DNA of 35,913 nucleotides from an uncultured Actinomycetes bacterium (GCA_903825015.1 CAIJYZ010000111.1:1-35913), one strand, 5' to 3'. Shown: positions 17,350 to 28,693, counted from the stretch's first letter. Program-made: numbers and translations. The notes: generated by a model from the sequence alone, not told the origin.

Positions 17350-19458
17350 ATGAGCGTAGATATCAAACTCCCAGAAGGTGCACCAGAGGAAGTAGTAACA
17401 CAGGCCCTGGTTCGAGATGTTGACTTAAGCGCCTTTGGTGCTCAAGGAACTTTGGCTCTTATCACTCTCGATAATGGCCATGACCACAACCGACCAAATA
17501 CCTTTGGCCCACAATCACTTATGGCGCTAGATGCGGCGATAACAGAGGCAACATCACGTAAACCTGCAGCCATTGCCATCACGGGCAAGCCATTTATCTT
17601 TGCAGCGGGTGCGGATTTATCAGCACTTTCATTTATTAGTAATCGTGAACAATCACTTGCAATAGGAAAACTAGGCCACGATGTATTTCGCCGACTTGGT
17701 GAATCAAGCATCCCAACATTTGCATTCATTAATGGTTTGGCCCTTGGTGGCGGACTTGAAGTTGGCTTGCATTGCCAATTCCGCACTCTTGCAACAACGG
17801 CATTTACGGCATTACCTGAGGTTTTCCTAGGGTTAGTTCCTGGATGGGGCGGAGCAACAATTCTTCCCAAACTAATTGGTCCAGAACGAGCGGTTCAAGT
17901 AATTATGCTGAACTCACTCAACAACAACACGATGATGAAAGCTAAAGATGCTTTCAAACTCGGCGTTGTAGATGCACTCTTTGAACCATCAGATTTCCTT
18001 GAGCGATCAATTGCATTTGCTGCAAATGTTCTTAATGGCACAACAACCATAGAGCGTAAAGATTACAGCCAGGATCCTGCATGGGATTCTGCACTTGCGA
18101 CAGGAAAGGCTGCAGCGTTAAAGAAATATGGCGGAGCTGAAATCGCATCACCATTTAAAGCCCTTGAACTAATTGCAGCAGCAAAGAGCAATACTGTCGG
18201 TGAAGGTTTTGATGCTGAGGATGTTGCCCTTGCAGATTTAACAATGAGCGATCCCCTACGAGCTTCGTTATATGCATTTAATGTTATTCAGAAAAAGCGA
18301 AAGAAAGTCGAAGGCGCACCAAAGCCTGCATTAGCGCGTAAGGTTTCAAAGGTTGGTGTTGTCGGTGCAGGTTTGATGGCATCGCAGTTAGCCCTTCTAC
18401 TTCTTAGAAATCTGAAGTGCCCGATTGTTATGACCGATATCGATCAAGAGCGTGCCGACAAGGGCGTGGCCTGGGTCAAAAATGAGTTAACAAAATTAGT
18501 AGAGAAAAAGCGTATGTCCGCAGAGTCTGCCGGTCGACTATCACTGTTGATTTCAGGATCGGCTGATCAAGGCGTTTATGCTGGATGCGATTTCATTATT
18601 GAAGCTATATTTGAAGAGCTCTCCCTTAAGCAAGAGCTTTTCAAGAAACTTGAAGCCATCATTTCCCCTGAGTGCGTACTAGCAACTAACACTTCATCAC
18701 TTTCTGTTGAACGTATGAGTGAAGGCTTGAAAAACCCAGAACGCGTCGTTGGTTTCCACTTCTTCAACCCTGTGGCTGTTATGCCTCTCCTTGAAGTTGC
18801 ACGAACAAGTGCCACCGATGATGCAACAACTGCCACGGCCATTGCCGTTGGTAAGGAGTTAAAGAAGACCATGATCATCTGTAAAGATGCACCTGGCTTT
18901 GTCGTGAACCGTCTACTTACACGTTTCATGGGTGAAATTACTGATGCCGTTGATGAAGGAACCGCTCCAGATGTTGCCGACAATGCGATGCGTTCTATCG
19001 GTTTTCCAATGTCACCATTCCAACTTCTAGATTTAGTGGGTCCTGGAGTAGCACTTCACGTTTCAGAAACTTTGAATGCAAATCTTGGCGATCGTTACAG
19101 AATCTCACCAACTATGCAGTCAATGGTCAAAGAGGGTGTTCGCAACTTCTATATTAAAAATGAAGATGGATCAGTTGGCGCAAATCCGGCAGCAATCGCA
19201 TTAATTCATAAAGGCGATTCTCCATCAACGGCTGAGCAAGTTCGAAATCGTGCTCTAACAGCTCTAGCTGTTGAAGCAAGGATGATGCTTGATGAGGGCG
19301 TTGTATCTACCGCTGCCGAAATTGATTTATGCATGTTGATGGGCGCCGGATGGCCAATGCATTTAGGTGGAATATTGCCTTACTTAGACCGTGAAGGAAT
19401 TAGCGAGGCTGCTTGCGGTCAACGCTTTCATCCGAAGGGAGTTGCATCTCTTGCCTAA
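17350..19458 (+). CDS. fadB: Fatty oxidation complex alpha subunit (enoyl-CoA hydratase/3-hydroxyacyl-CoA dehydrogenase)
   Basis: N-terminal crotonase '[10 protein letters not shown]...[15 protein letters not shown]'; C-terminal '[14 protein letters not shown]...[37 protein letters not shown]'. Confidence 0.95.
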   Translation: MSVDIKLPEGAPEEVVTQALVRDVDLSAFGAQGTLALITLDNGHDHNRPNTFGPQSLMALDAAITEATSRKPAAIAITGKPFIFAAGADLSALSFISNREQSLAIGKLGHDVFRRLGESSIPTFAFINGLALGGGLEVGLHCQFRTLATTAFTALPEVFLGLVPGWGGATILPKLIGPERAVQVIMLNSLNNNTMMKAKDAFKLGVVDALFEPSDFLERSIAFAANVLNGTTTIERKDYSQDPAWDSALATGKAAALKKYGGAEIASPFKALELIAAAKSNTVGEGFDAEDVALADLTMSDPLRASLYAFNVIQKKRKKVEGAPKPALARKVSKVGVVGAGLMASQLALLLLRNLKCPIVMTDIDQERADKGVAWVKNELTKLVEKKRMSAESAGRLSLLISGSADQGVYAGCDFIIEAIFEELSLKQELFKKLEAIISPECVLATNTSSLSVERMSEGLKNPERVVGFHFFNPVAVMPLLEVARTSATDDATTATAIAVGKELKKTMIICKDAPGFVVNRLLTRFMGEITDAVDEGTAPDVADNAMRSIGFPMSPFQLLDLVGPGVALHVSETLNANLGDRYRISPTMQSMVKEGVRNFYIKNEDGSVGANPAAIALIHKGDSPSTAEQVRNRALTALAVEARMMLDEGVVSTAAEIDLCMLMGAGWPMHLGGILPYLDREGISEAACGQRFHPKGVASLA

Positions 19459-21319
19459 GAGAACTACTCCATTCGACAACACTTCGCGCGATATTTTGAG
19501 CGGTAATTCCAATATCGCTTAGAATCTCACCGCGCTTTGAGTGTTCGATAAATTCAAGTGGAACGCCTATCGAGTGCAATGGAATAAGAACGTCTGCATC
19601 TCTAAACATTTCAGAGATTGCACTTCCAATTCCAGCGTGGCGAATTCCATCTTCTAAAACAACGACACTCTTATAACGCTCTGCCATGCGAATCAGAGAT
19701 TGTGGCAAAGGCTTAACCCATCGTGGATCAATAACAGTAACCCCAACACCTTCGCGATAGGCAGATGAAGCTGCTTCAACGGCGATTGCTGCCATTGCGC
19801 CAACGCTGATCAGCAAAACATCTGCACTTTCACCGCGATATAAGACATCGATTCCATCTCGACGCTCAAAGGCAGGAATATCTTCCTGGACTGAGCCTTT
19901 TGGAAAACGCACCATCGAAGGGGCATTATTAATTTCTACCGCTTCGCGCAAAAGCTCTTTCAGACGCGCACCATCACGAGGAGCAGCAACGTGCATTGTT
20001 GGAACGATCCCCGTTAACGCTAAATCCCATATTCCGTGGTGAGAAGGGCCATCGTCGCCAGTCACGCCTGAGCGATCCAAAACAAAAGTCACACCCGCCT
20101 TGTGTAAAGCAACATCAAGAAGCATCTGATCAAAGGCACGGTTAAGAAATGTCGAGTACACCGCAACTACTGGATGTAAACCAGTAAATGCCAGGCCTGC
20201 TGCACTTGTCACTGCATGTTGTTCAGCAATTCCAACATCGATTGTGCGCTCTGGAAAAACTGCTTGGAATTGGTCGAGTCCTGTTGGTCCTAGCATCGCC
20301 GCCGTGATCGCAACGATATCTGTACGCGTTTTACCAATTTCAACTAACTCTTGAGAAAAAACTTTGGTCCAAGAAGTTCCACTCTTAGAAAGCGGCTCCC
20401 CCGTTTCAGGATCTATTACACCGACTGCATGGAATTTCTCTGCTTCATCGGCAACTGCTGGTTTGTGGCCTTTACCTTTCTCAGTAATAGCATGAACCAA
20501 AATTGGCGCACCATACTCTTTGGCCTGATGCAAAGCTTTTTCCATTGCAGTGATGTCATGTCCGTCGATAGGTCCCATGTACTTAAGACCCAAATCCTCA
20601 AACATTCCCTGCGGTGCGACGATGTCTTTTAGTCCCTTTTTCATTCCATGCAATGTTTCATAGATTGGAACTCCAACAACAGGAGTTTTGTGCAAGACCT
20701 CTTTGCCCCAATCAAGGAACTTTTCATATCCACTTGTCACGCGCAGAGTTGAAAGATACGTTGCAACTCCACCAATCGTTGGCGAGTATGAACGAGCATT
20801 ATCATTTACAACTATTACAAGATTTCGTTTTTGCTCGGGAGCAATGTTATTAAGCGCTTCCCAGGACATTCCTCCAGTAAGTGCGCCATCACCAACTACA
20901 ACTACAACATGGCGATCTGTTGCACCTTGAATTGAAAAGCCGCGAGAGATTCCATCTCCCCATGACAATGCTGTGGATGCGTGTGAATTTTCAATGACAT
21001 CATGAGGACTTTCGCCGCGATTGGGATATCCAGAGATTCCACCTCGTTGACGCAAATTATCAAAGGACTGAGCGCGTCCAGTAAGCATCTTATGAACATA
21101 AGACTGATGGCCTGTATCGAAAACGATTACATCTTTTGGAGATTCAAATACGCGGTGAATGGCCAGAGTTAATTCAACGACGCCTAAGTTAGGACCCAGG
21201 TGACCACCTGTTTTCGATACTTTTTCAACTAATAGCGCGCGAATTTCAGAGCTGAGTTCGATCAATTGCTCATGAGTCAGAGATGCCAAATCGGCAGGGG
21301 AATTAATCTGACTCAACAT
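19400..21319 (-). CDS. dxs: 1-deoxy-D-xylulose-5-phosphate synthase
   Basis: '[46 protein letters not shown]', '[20 protein letters not shown]', '[17 protein letters not shown]'. Confidence 0.97.
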   Translation of the reverse strand: MLSQINSPADLASLTHEQLIELSSEIRALLVEKVSKTGGHLGPNLGVVELTLAIHRVFESPKDVIVFDTGHQSYVHKMLTGRAQSFDNLRQRGGISGYPNRGESPHDVIENSHASTALSWGDGISRGFSIQGATDRHVVVVVGDGALTGGMSWEALNNIAPEQKRNLVIVVNDNARSYSPTIGGVATYLSTLRVTSGYEKFLDWGKEVLHKTPVVGVPIYETLHGMKKGLKDIVAPQGMFEDLGLKYMGPIDGHDITAMEKALHQAKEYGAPILVHAITEKGKGHKPAVADEAEKFHAVGVIDPETGEPLSKSGTSWTKVFSQELVEIGKTRTDIVAITAAMLGPTGLDQFQAVFPERTIDVGIAEQHAVTSAAGLAFTGLHPVVAVYSTFLNRAFDQMLLDVALHKAGVTFVLDRSGVTGDDGPSHHGIWDLALTGIVPTMHVAAPRDGARLKELLREAVEINNAPSMVRFPKGSVQEDIPAFERRDGIDVLYRGESADVLLISVGAMAAIAVEAASSAYREGVGVTVIDPRWVKPLPQSLIRMAERYKSVVVLEDGIRHAGIGSAISEMFRDADVLIPLHSIGVPLEFIEHSKRGEILSDIGITAQNIARSVVEWSSSLRQEMQLPSDESVDRKQPR

Positions 21320-21326
21320 GGCGTTA

Positions 21327-21332
21327 AGTTTA
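21327..21332 (-). promoter_or_regulatory. -10 box TAAACT, leaderless geometry (7 nt to dxs ATG 21319), in the 18-bp acn-dxs gap
   Basis: TAAACT-TAACGCC-ATG on the minus strand. Confidence 0.5.
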
Positions 21333-21337
21333 GGTGC

Positions 21338-23986
21338 TTAGGCGTTTAAGAGCGAACGCAACACATACTGCATGATTCCGCCATGGCGATAATAATCTGC
21401 CTCACCAGGTGTATCTATGCGCACGCTTGCCACAAAGCTCTTATCCCCTGCAGTTACGGTGAGCTCCTTAGGAACTCCCCCAGTATTGAGGGCTGTAATG
21501 CCGCTAATTGAAAATACTTCTTCACCGGTTAGTCCCAGTGTCTTAGCGTTCTCACCGCTTCTAAATTGAAGTGGAAGAACACCCATTCCAATTAAGTTAG
21601 AACGGTGAATTCGTTCAAAACTTTCAGCAATTACCGCTCGGACTCCGAGCAGTGCAGTTCCTTTAGCGGCCCAATCGCGTGAAGAACCAGAGCCATACTC
21701 TTTGCCCGCAAGAATCACTAACGGTGTACCGACCTTTTGATACTCAACTGATGCATCATAAATTGTGGATTGCTCGCCGTTACTTGCAAAGTTACGAGTA
21801 AACCCACCCTCAACACCATCGAGTAAAAGATTCTTAAGGCGAATATTGGCAAATGTTCCACGAATCATTACTTCGTGGTTACCGCGCCTTGAACCATATG
21901 AGTTGAAATCTTTGCGATCGATTCCATGATCCGCCAAATACTTTCCTGCAGGTGAATCTGCTTTGATATTTCCCGCAGGTGAAATGTGATCTGTAGTTAC
22001 AGAATCACCAAGAATTGCTAGAACACGAGCAGCTTCAATATCAACAACTGCCGTTGGTTCTTTAGGCATTCCATCAAAGTATGGGGGCTTACGAACATAT
22101 GTTGACTTGGCATCCCATTCAAAAGTTTTTCCTGTTGGGGTTGCCAGTGACTTCCAGCGATGATCACCGTCAAAGACCGATGCATAATCCTTTGTAAACA
22201 TTGCCGATGAGATTGAAGCTTCGATGACGCTTTGAATCTCTGATGGAGTTGGCCAGATATCAGCTAAGAAAACATCGTTTCCATCGTGATCTTTGCCTAA
22301 CGCATCTTTTTCAAAATCATGATCCATAGTTCCGGCAATCGCATATGCGACAACAAGTGGAGGTGAGGCTAAATAGTTCATCTTCACATCAGGGCTAATG
22401 CGTCCTTCAAAGTTGCGGTTACCTGATAAAACCGCAGTTACGGCTAAGTCGCCATCATTTACAGCTTTGCTTATTTCAACAGGAAGTGGTCCTGAGTTAC
22501 CAATGCAGGTGACGCAGCCATATCCAACTAAGTTAAAACCAAGTGCCTCCATATATTGAGTTAGATCTGCGCGATCGTAATAATCGGTAACAACCTTTGA
22601 CCCTGGAGCCAGGGTTGTCTTAACCCAAGGCTTTGATTTCAATCCCTTTTCAACGGCCTTCTTTGCCAGCAAGGCTGCGCCAATCATGACTGAAGGGTTT
22701 GATGTATTTGTACAAGATGTAATTGAGGCGATCACAACATCGCCGTTCTTAACACGGGTCGCGCCAGCTACAACTTCACTCTTAGATGTCTTTTCTGAAT
22801 AGTACGTTGGCAAAATCTTTTCAAAAGCAACTTTTGAATCACTAAGTGAAATACGATCTTGTGGGCGCTTTGGTCCTGCAATGGATGGAACAACCGTCGA
22901 CAGATCAAGTTCAACATGTTCAGAAAAGCGTGGCTCGATTGAAGGGTCATGCCACAAGCCCTGTTGCTTTGCATAGCTTTCTACTAACGCCACTTGATCT
23001 TCGCTGCGGCCTGTTAATCGTAAATAACGCAGAGCCTCTTCGTCAATTGGGAAGATTGCGCATGTTGATCCATATTCAGGAGACATATTTCCGATAGTTG
23101 TTCGGTTAGCCATTGGTACCGATACAACACCTGGGCCATAAAACTCCACAAACTTTCCAACAACTCCATGCTTACGCAGAATTTCAGTGATTGTTAACGC
23201 CATATCGGTGGCTGTTGTTCCGAGTGGAAGCTGACCAGTTAATTTAAATCCGACTACGCGTGGAATCAACATCGATACTGGCTGACCTAATAGAGCTGCT
23301 TCGGCCTCAATTCCGCCGACTCCCCAACCCAAAACACCAAGACCGTTGACCATCGTTGTGTGTGAATCAGTTCCAACAACAGTGTCTGGGTAGGCGCGTA
23401 GCACTCCATCAACGCTTCGAGTCATAACGACGCGAGCTAAATATTCAATATTTACCTGGTGAACGATTCCAGTTCCAGGTGGAACAACTTTGAACTCGTC
23501 AAAGGCGGTCTGTCCCCAACGCAAGAAACGGTAACGTTCCTGGTTACGTTCGTATTCAATATCCGTGTTCTTTTCAAAAGCATCTTTCGTTCCAAAGACA
23601 TCGGCGATAACTGAGTGGTCAATTACTAGTTCAGCAGGAGCTAGTGGATTTACTTTTGAAGCATCTCCCCCAAGTTCAACAATTGCTTCACGCATTGTTG
23701 CTAGATCTACGATGCATGGAACCCCGGTGAAATCCTGCATTACAACACGGGCTGGAGTAAATTGAATTTCAGTATCAGGTTCTACTGCTGGGTCCCAATT
23801 GGAAAGTGCAGTGATGTGGTCGGCAGTAATGTTGGCGCCATCTTCGGTGCGCAAAAGGTTTTCCAACAGCACTTTAAGCGAGAAAGGTAGATTGCTGGCA
23901 CCGGGGATAGATGAGATATCAAAAATCTCATAACTCTTGCCCGCAACTTCTAGGTTTTTCTTTGCGTTAAAAGAGTTTTTACTCAT
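21338..23986 (-). CDS. acnA: Aconitate hydratase
   Basis: '[29 protein letters not shown]', '[23 protein letters not shown]', '[46 protein letters not shown]'. Confidence 0.97.
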   Translation of the reverse strand: MSKNSFNAKKNLEVAGKSYEIFDISSIPGASNLPFSLKVLLENLLRTEDGANITADHITALSNWDPAVEPDTEIQFTPARVVMQDFTGVPCIVDLATMREAIVELGGDASKVNPLAPAELVIDHSVIADVFGTKDAFEKNTDIEYERNQERYRFLRWGQTAFDEFKVVPPGTGIVHQVNIEYLARVVMTRSVDGVLRAYPDTVVGTDSHTTMVNGLGVLGWGVGGIEAEAALLGQPVSMLIPRVVGFKLTGQLPLGTTATDMALTITEILRKHGVVGKFVEFYGPGVVSVPMANRTTIGNMSPEYGSTCAIFPIDEEALRYLRLTGRSEDQVALVESYAKQQGLWHDPSIEPRFSEHVELDLSTVVPSIAGPKRPQDRISLSDSKVAFEKILPTYYSEKTSKSEVVAGATRVKNGDVVIASITSCTNTSNPSVMIGAALLAKKAVEKGLKSKPWVKTTLAPGSKVVTDYYDRADLTQYMEALGFNLVGYGCVTCIGNSGPLPVEISKAVNDGDLAVTAVLSGNRNFEGRISPDVKMNYLASPPLVVAYAIAGTMDHDFEKDALGKDHDGNDVFLADIWPTPSEIQSVIEASISSAMFTKDYASVFDGDHRWKSLATPTGKTFEWDAKSTYVRKPPYFDGMPKEPTAVVDIEAARVLAILGDSVTTDHISPAGNIKADSPAGKYLADHGIDRKDFNSYGSRRGNHEVMIRGTFANIRLKNLLLDGVEGGFTRNFASNGEQSTIYDASVEYQKVGTPLVILAGKEYGSGSSRDWAAKGTALLGVRAVIAESFERIHRSNLIGMGVLPLQFRSGENAKTLGLTGEEVFSISGITALNTGGVPKELTVTAGDKSFVASVRIDTPGEADYYRHGGIMQYVLRSLLNA

Positions 23987-24020
23987 TATCTCCCCTTAAG
24001 AAACATCGCTTACTTGAGCG

Positions 24021-25235
24021 TCAAGATACCTTAGCCGGCTCAAACAGTGCAACACATTCGATGTGATGTGTCATTGGAAAGAGATCAAAAGCTCGCAATT
24101 TTACGAGTGAATAACCACTACTTAGAAAGTAACCAGTATCACGCGCTAATGCCGCTGGATCGCAAGCCGCATAGACAATGCGTCGTGGAGATATTCGGAC
24201 AATCTCATCAACCACAACTTTTCCGGCTCCATCACGTGGAGGGTCCAATACAACAACATCGGCAGATGAGATTCTTGGTAGATGTTTGGCAACATCGCCG
24301 GTAATTATTTTTACATTTGCGTGTGCTTTAAAATTGCGTGAAGCATCAGCTGTCGCACTCTTGCTTCCTTCAATTAAGTTAATGCTCCCATTCTCGCCAA
24401 CTTGATCAATTAGCGCCGCGGTAAATAATCCGACTCCACCATAAAGATCCAATACATGCTCACCGCTCTTTACTGCAGAAAAATCCTGTACAACAGAGCT
24501 TAAAACGCTCGGCGCATTGATGTGTCCTTGCCAAAATGAATCGTTGCTGACTTCCAAAACTTTACCTAAAACTTCTTCATGCAAGACGGCCGGTCCCTCG
24601 CTCAAACGCGATTTAGTTTCACTGCGTGTGGCAATGAGAGATATGGATCGCTCACCAGAGTTAGAGGCTGCGATTTCTACGCGCATATCTGCGCGCCACT
24701 TCTTAGTTGCAAGTTCGGTAAAACCTATGTCCTGAGCAGCTACCAAGCACTCACTTACTGGAATCACTTTATGACTTCGTGAGCCGATAAAACCTAACTG
24801 CCCATTTCGATCAGTAGTTGAAATAATGCGCGAACGCCACCCAAGGCTTTCTCCTACGCTTTCAACTTCAACTGAGACATCCATCTTCGCGATTCGAGCA
24901 AACTGTTCGGTAATTACATCGCTCTTAAGTTGAAGTTGTCGTGCAACGCGTACATGCTGGAAGTCGCAACCTCCACAACCATTTCGGTGTGAAAATTTGC
25001 ATGGCGCCACAACTCGATCAGGTGAGGCCTCTAATACCTCAACAACATCTGCTCGATTAAAGGAACTTCCAACAGAGGTTATTTCGATTCGACAACGCTC
25101 GCCGGGAATTGCATGACGCACGAAAATAACCGCACCTTCATGCCGGGCGATGAAATGGCCACCATGGGCAACCTTTTCAATCGATACCTCAATAACTTCG
25201 CCGACCACAAGGGTTCTTTTTATAGTTGATGCCAC
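24021..25235 (-). CDS. TrmA/RlmD-type class I SAM-dependent RNA m5U methyltransferase (TRAM domain)
   Basis: 'CKFSHRNGCGGCDFQHV' Fe-S cysteines, 'VLDLYGGVGLFTAAL', 'VVLDPPRDGAG', 'IVYAACDPAALARDTGYF'; GTG start. Confidence 0.92.
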   Translation of the reverse strand: MASTIKRTLVVGEVIEVSIEKVAHGGHFIARHEGAVIFVRHAIPGERCRIEITSVGSSFNRADVVEVLEASPDRVVAPCKFSHRNGCGGCDFQHVRVARQLQLKSDVITEQFARIAKMDVSVEVESVGESLGWRSRIISTTDRNGQLGFIGSRSHKVIPVSECLVAAQDIGFTELATKKWRADMRVEIAASNSGERSISLIATRSETKSRLSEGPAVLHEEVLGKVLEVSNDSFWQGHINAPSVLSSVVQDFSAVKSGEHVLDLYGGVGLFTAALIDQVGENGSINLIEGSKSATADASRNFKAHANVKIITGDVAKHLPRISSADVVVLDPPRDGAGKVVVDEIVRISPRRIVYAACDPAALARDTGYFLSSGYSLVKLRAFDLFPMTHHIECVALFEPAKVS

Positions 25236-25242
25236 GGAACTA

Positions 25243-25260
25243 ACCTTATGGGTGTAAGTT
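25243..25260. promoter_or_regulatory. Back-to-back leaderless promoters: TAAGGT (25248-25243, minus) 7 nt before GTG 25235; TAAGTT (25255-25260, plus) 7 nt before ATG 25268
   Basis: TAAGGT-TAGTTCC-GTG (-) and TAAGTT-AATACAT-ATG (+); the -10 boxes are 6 bp apart. Confidence 0.55.
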
Positions 25261-25267
25261 AATACAT

Positions 25268-25933
25268 ATGCACGTAGTCATCATGGGATGCGGTCGAGTC
25301 GGTTCTTCATTAGCAACTGATCTGGAAGCTGCAGGTCATACTGTTGCCGTTATTGATCAAGCTCGCGAAGCATTCCGCCGCTTAGGTCCAAATTTTAAAG
25401 GCCGAACTGTTACTGGTGTTGGCTTTGATCGCGATGTTTTGCGCGAGGCAGGAATTCAAGAGGCCGATGCATTTGCCGCCGTGAGCAACGGTGATAATTC
25501 AAATATCCTGGCCGCCCGCGTAGCTCGCGAAACATATGGCGTTCAAAATGTTGTTGCCCGAATTTATGACCCAGGCCGTGCCGAGATTTACCAGCGTTTG
25601 GGTATTCCAACCGTTGCAACGGTTTTATGGGCAACTGATCAGATCCTTCGCCGTCTATTACCTGAAGGCTCTCGCTCTGAATGGCGCGATGCCAGTGGAA
25701 CTGTGCAGCTATGTGAAATGCATCCACATAATGATTGGTATGGCCGTCCTATTTTGCTCATTGATGAACTAACGCCTGCACGCGTAGCCTTCATTACACG
25801 CCTTGGGGTTGGTTTAATTCCAGATCAACATACTGTTTTGCAACAAGGCGATCTCATACATGTCATGGTCGGCGATGAAGACATTGCAAAGACTGAGGCA
25901 ATTCTTGCTAATTCACCAGATGGAGATCGATGA
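25268..25933 (+). CDS. TrkA-N/TrkA-C family potassium uptake regulatory protein (first copy)
   Basis: 'HVVIMGCGRVGSSLATDLEAAGHTVAVID' RCK nucleotide-binding motif. Confidence 0.93.
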   Translation: MHVVIMGCGRVGSSLATDLEAAGHTVAVIDQAREAFRRLGPNFKGRTVTGVGFDRDVLREAGIQEADAFAAVSNGDNSNILAARVARETYGVQNVVARIYDPGRAEIYQRLGIPTVATVLWATDQILRRLLPEGSRSEWRDASGTVQLCEMHPHNDWYGRPILLIDELTPARVAFITRLGVGLIPDQHTVLQQGDLIHVMVGDEDIAKTEAILANSPDGDR

Positions 25934-26592
25934 TGAGAGTTGCAATCGCCGGTGCTGGAAATGTAGGACGTGCAATCGCACGCGAACTTTTAGATAATGG
26001 TCACCAAGTTTTGCTCATTGATAAAGATCCAAAAGCACTCAAACTTGAAAGCGTGCCTGAGGCTGAATGGTTGATGGCTGATGCCTGCGAAATCACTTCT
26101 CTTGATAACGCCCATCTCAATACTTGCCAAGTTTTAGTTGCAGCAACAGGAGATGACAAAGCAAATTTGGTTACTTCACTTCTTGGAAAAACTGAATACG
26201 GAGTCCCTCGCGTAGTGGCACGAATCAATCATCCTAAAAATGAATGGCTCTTTGACTCATCATGGGGCGTGGATGTAGCTGTATCAACTCCCCGCATCAT
26301 TGCAGCCTTGGTTGAGGAAGCCGTAAGTGTTGGCGATGTTGTTCGTTTATTTTCATTTAAAAAGGGTCAAGCAAATCTTGTCGAGCTCACACTCCCAGAT
26401 GGCTCAGCGTGCATTGGTAAAACCGTTGAAGAGATTGAGCTTCCCGAAGATGCAGCCCTTGCCGCAATTGTTCGCGATGGACGTGTAATCACGGCAAAAG
26501 CACACGATGTATTTTCTGCTGGGGATGAGTTGTTGTTTGTTGCCTCAGCCGATGCTGAAGCACGCATAAAATCCTGTTTTATCTCTAGCTAG
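25930..26592 (+). CDS. TrkA-N/TrkA-C family potassium uptake regulatory protein (second copy)
   Basis: 'MRVAIAGAGNVGRAIARELLDNGHQVLLIDKD'; overlaps upstream copy by ATGA. Confidence 0.93.
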   Translation: MMRVAIAGAGNVGRAIARELLDNGHQVLLIDKDPKALKLESVPEAEWLMADACEITSLDNAHLNTCQVLVAATGDDKANLVTSLLGKTEYGVPRVVARINHPKNEWLFDSSWGVDVAVSTPRIIAALVEEAVSVGDVVRLFSFKKGQANLVELTLPDGSACIGKTVEEIELPEDAALAAIVRDGRVITAKAHDVFSAGDELLFVASADAEARIKSCFISS

Positions 26593-27202
26593 ATTTGATT
26601 ACTGGCGGTGCGGTTTTAATTACTAACCAGGAACCGTAAGCTGCGGCGAAAAATAATGGATAACCCATGGCTAAATTAACAGTACCTAGAAGATTCACAT
26701 TTCCGCTGCGGTAAATCGGATATTGCACGGCTATACGTGTAAAAAACATGATTACCCAGATCCAACTAGCACGTATGTACATTTTCTTACGGATGGGATT
26801 GTGGCGCCACTCGAAGTTTTCACCTAATAGTGGACCTAGGACAATTCCAAGCAATGGCCAACCAGCTAGGTTTGCTACTAAATATGCTGTGCCATAACCC
26901 AGGTTGGTAAGAAGTTTTGGAATATAAAAATCAGATGCATTACCTGATCTATTTGCAAAGAATGCACAAATAACAACACCTAAAGTTCCAGAAATGGCGT
27001 GTTGAATTGTGTCCTTTTTAATCAGCCTAAGAATGCCTAAAGAAATAGAAAAACTAAGCGCTGCCCATAGTGAAAGCCGTAAGTCATGCTTTACGTTAAA
27101 GACCACCAAGAAAACTACTGCAGGAAGTCCAGAATCAATTAAGCCTTTCTTGCCGCCCAAAGCATTGATAACCGTTTCTTTATCCTGATTATGTTCGCTC
27201 AT
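26585..27202 (-). CDS. DUF3159 domain-containing membrane protein
   Basis: Membrane pattern; 'ALGGKKGLIDSGLPAVVFLVVF' typical of DUF3159; position between TrkA and dut. Confidence 0.85.
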   Translation of the reverse strand: MSEHNQDKETVINALGGKKGLIDSGLPAVVFLVVFNVKHDLRLSLWAALSFSISLGILRLIKKDTIQHAISGTLGVVICAFFANRSGNASDFYIPKLLTNLGYGTAYLVANLAGWPLLGIVLGPLLGENFEWRHNPIRKKMYIRASWIWVIMFFTRIAVQYPIYRSGNVNLLGTVNLAMGYPLFFAAAYGSWLVIKTAPPVIKSS

Positions 27203-27642
27203 GACACTCCCGTCGATCCAAAGCCATCGCTGCCTCTGCCTGAGCCAGGAAGTTCTTCAACTTCTACAAAATCAGCACGTTCGACCTTTTGAATAATGAG
27301 TTGAGCGATGCGATCGCCTTTCACAAATGAGACAGTTTCCTTAATATCGTGATTGATTAAAATACATGCAATTTCACCGCGGTATCCCGCATCAATTGTT
27401 CCTGGAGTATTAACTAAAGTAACGCCATGTTTAATAGCTAAACCAGATCGAGGATGTACGAGCGCAACATATCCATCTGGAAGCGCAATCGAAATTCCTG
27501 TTGGTATAAGTGCGCGCTCCCCTGGTGCCAAAGTAAAATCTTTGGTTGTAACTAAATCTGCTCCTGCATCTCCGCCCTTTGCATAGGTTGGCAATGGAAC
27601 TGTTGCGTCGATACGTTTAATGAGGACTTTGAACGCAGACAT
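27199..27642 (-). CDS. dut: dUTP diphosphatase
   Basis: 'YAKGGDAGADLVTTKDFTLAPGERALIPTGI', 'HPRSGLAIKHGVTLVNTPGTIDAGYRGEI', 'GRGSDGFGSTG'. Confidence 0.97.
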   Translation of the reverse strand: MSAFKVLIKRIDATVPLPTYAKGGDAGADLVTTKDFTLAPGERALIPTGISIALPDGYVALVHPRSGLAIKHGVTLVNTPGTIDAGYRGEIACILINHDIKETVSFVKGDRIAQLIIQKVERADFVEVEELPGSGRGSDGFGSTGVS

Positions 27643-28227
27643 CTAGGGATTTATCTCGAAATCTGGATCAACAAAGGCAAGGATCTGCGGGCTCTTAGAT
27701 ATGTGATCGAGATACTCCTTTGGTGCATTATTTAGAAAATGATCCATTGGAACGATTACAAAAAGCGCTGCGGCACGAACAGCTAATTCACCATCTGGAG
27801 TATGCAAGCGCCCCTCGGCCGATGAATACACTTTTCGATTTACTTGGCCAGTAATTTTTGCGGTGATATGCAAAGTCGAACCCATAGGTACTGGCTTTAA
27901 AAAATCGGTTTCAAGCCGAGCCGTAACTGCAGGTGCTCGCAGAAGCCACATCAATTTTCCGAGCGCTTCATCAAAAGCTAAAGAAAGTAATCCGCCGTGA
28001 GCCAAACCTGGTGCACCTTGATGATTTTCGGTGACTGTAAATTGGGCCGTAATATTTGCGCCTTCACCAGCAATTGCCACCAAATGCAGACCCGTTGGAT
28101 GTAAATCGCCACAACCAAAACAATGACCAAAGTGTGATGGGATTTTCGAACCGACGGGTGGAGCTTTTGGGTGTCGCTCGGGAATCATCGCCCCTGCTGG
28201 TGGCGTGGTCGAAGCGATACGGCTCAT
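27643..28227 (-). CDS. PaaI/hotdog family thioesterase
   Basis: 'CFGCGDLHPTGLHL', 'HQGAPGLAHGGLLSLAFDEALGKLMWLL'. Confidence 0.88.
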   Translation of the reverse strand: MSRIASTTPPAGAMIPERHPKAPPVGSKIPSHFGHCFGCGDLHPTGLHLVAIAGEGANITAQFTVTENHQGAPGLAHGGLLSLAFDEALGKLMWLLRAPAVTARLETDFLKPVPMGSTLHITAKITGQVNRKVYSSAEGRLHTPDGELAVRAAALFVIVPMDHFLNNAPKEYLDHISKSPQILAFVDPDFEINP

Positions 28228-28234
28228 ACGGCTA

Positions 28235-28251
28235 AGACTATCCGATAGCGT
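28235..28251. promoter_or_regulatory. Back-to-back leaderless promoters: TAGTCT (28240-28235, minus) 7 nt before ATG 28227; TAGCGT (28246-28251, plus) 7 nt before ATG 28259
   Basis: TAGTCT-TAGCCGT-ATG (-) and TAGCGT-AAGACCT-ATG (+). Confidence 0.55.
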
Positions 28252-28258
28252 AAGACCT

Positions 28259-28693
28259 ATGCGATACCGAGAAGTGATCCGTATGCCACTTTGGCTATTA
28301 GCGCTTATCTACTTCTTTTTTCTCTCATTCGTACTCTCGGTTTGGGCCGCCCTTGGCAACTCTGCTGCCATAGCGACATTAATACTCTTGAGCGCGCTAT
28401 TGATAGCAATTGCAATTCGTAGCCGTTTAGTAATAGAGATTACTGAGAGCGAATTAAAAGTTGGCCCTGCACACATAGATTTGAAATATATCGGCGCAGT
28501 TTCGGCATTAAATAGTGATGCGATGAGAAAAATTCGAACTCGAGATGCAAATCCATCTGCATACTTGGGGATTCGTTTTTGGAGTTCAACTGGTGTAAAA
28601 GTTGAGATTAACGATCAACGAGATGAAACGCCTTACTGGCTAATTACAAGTAATAAGGCGAATCAACTTGTTAATGCACTTAGTTTGAATTAA
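28259..28693 (+). CDS. DUF3093 family membrane protein
   Basis: Two N-terminal TM segments then 'YIGAVSALNSDAMRKIRTRDANPSAYLGIRFW...GVKVEINDQRDETPYWLITSNKANQLVNAL'; start revised from GTG 28205 to ATG 28259. Confidence 0.85.
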   Translation: MRYREVIRMPLWLLALIYFFFLSFVLSVWAALGNSAAIATLILLSALLIAIAIRSRLVIEITESELKVGPAHIDLKYIGAVSALNSDAMRKIRTRDANPSAYLGIRFWSSTGVKVEINDQRDETPYWLITSNKANQLVNALSLN

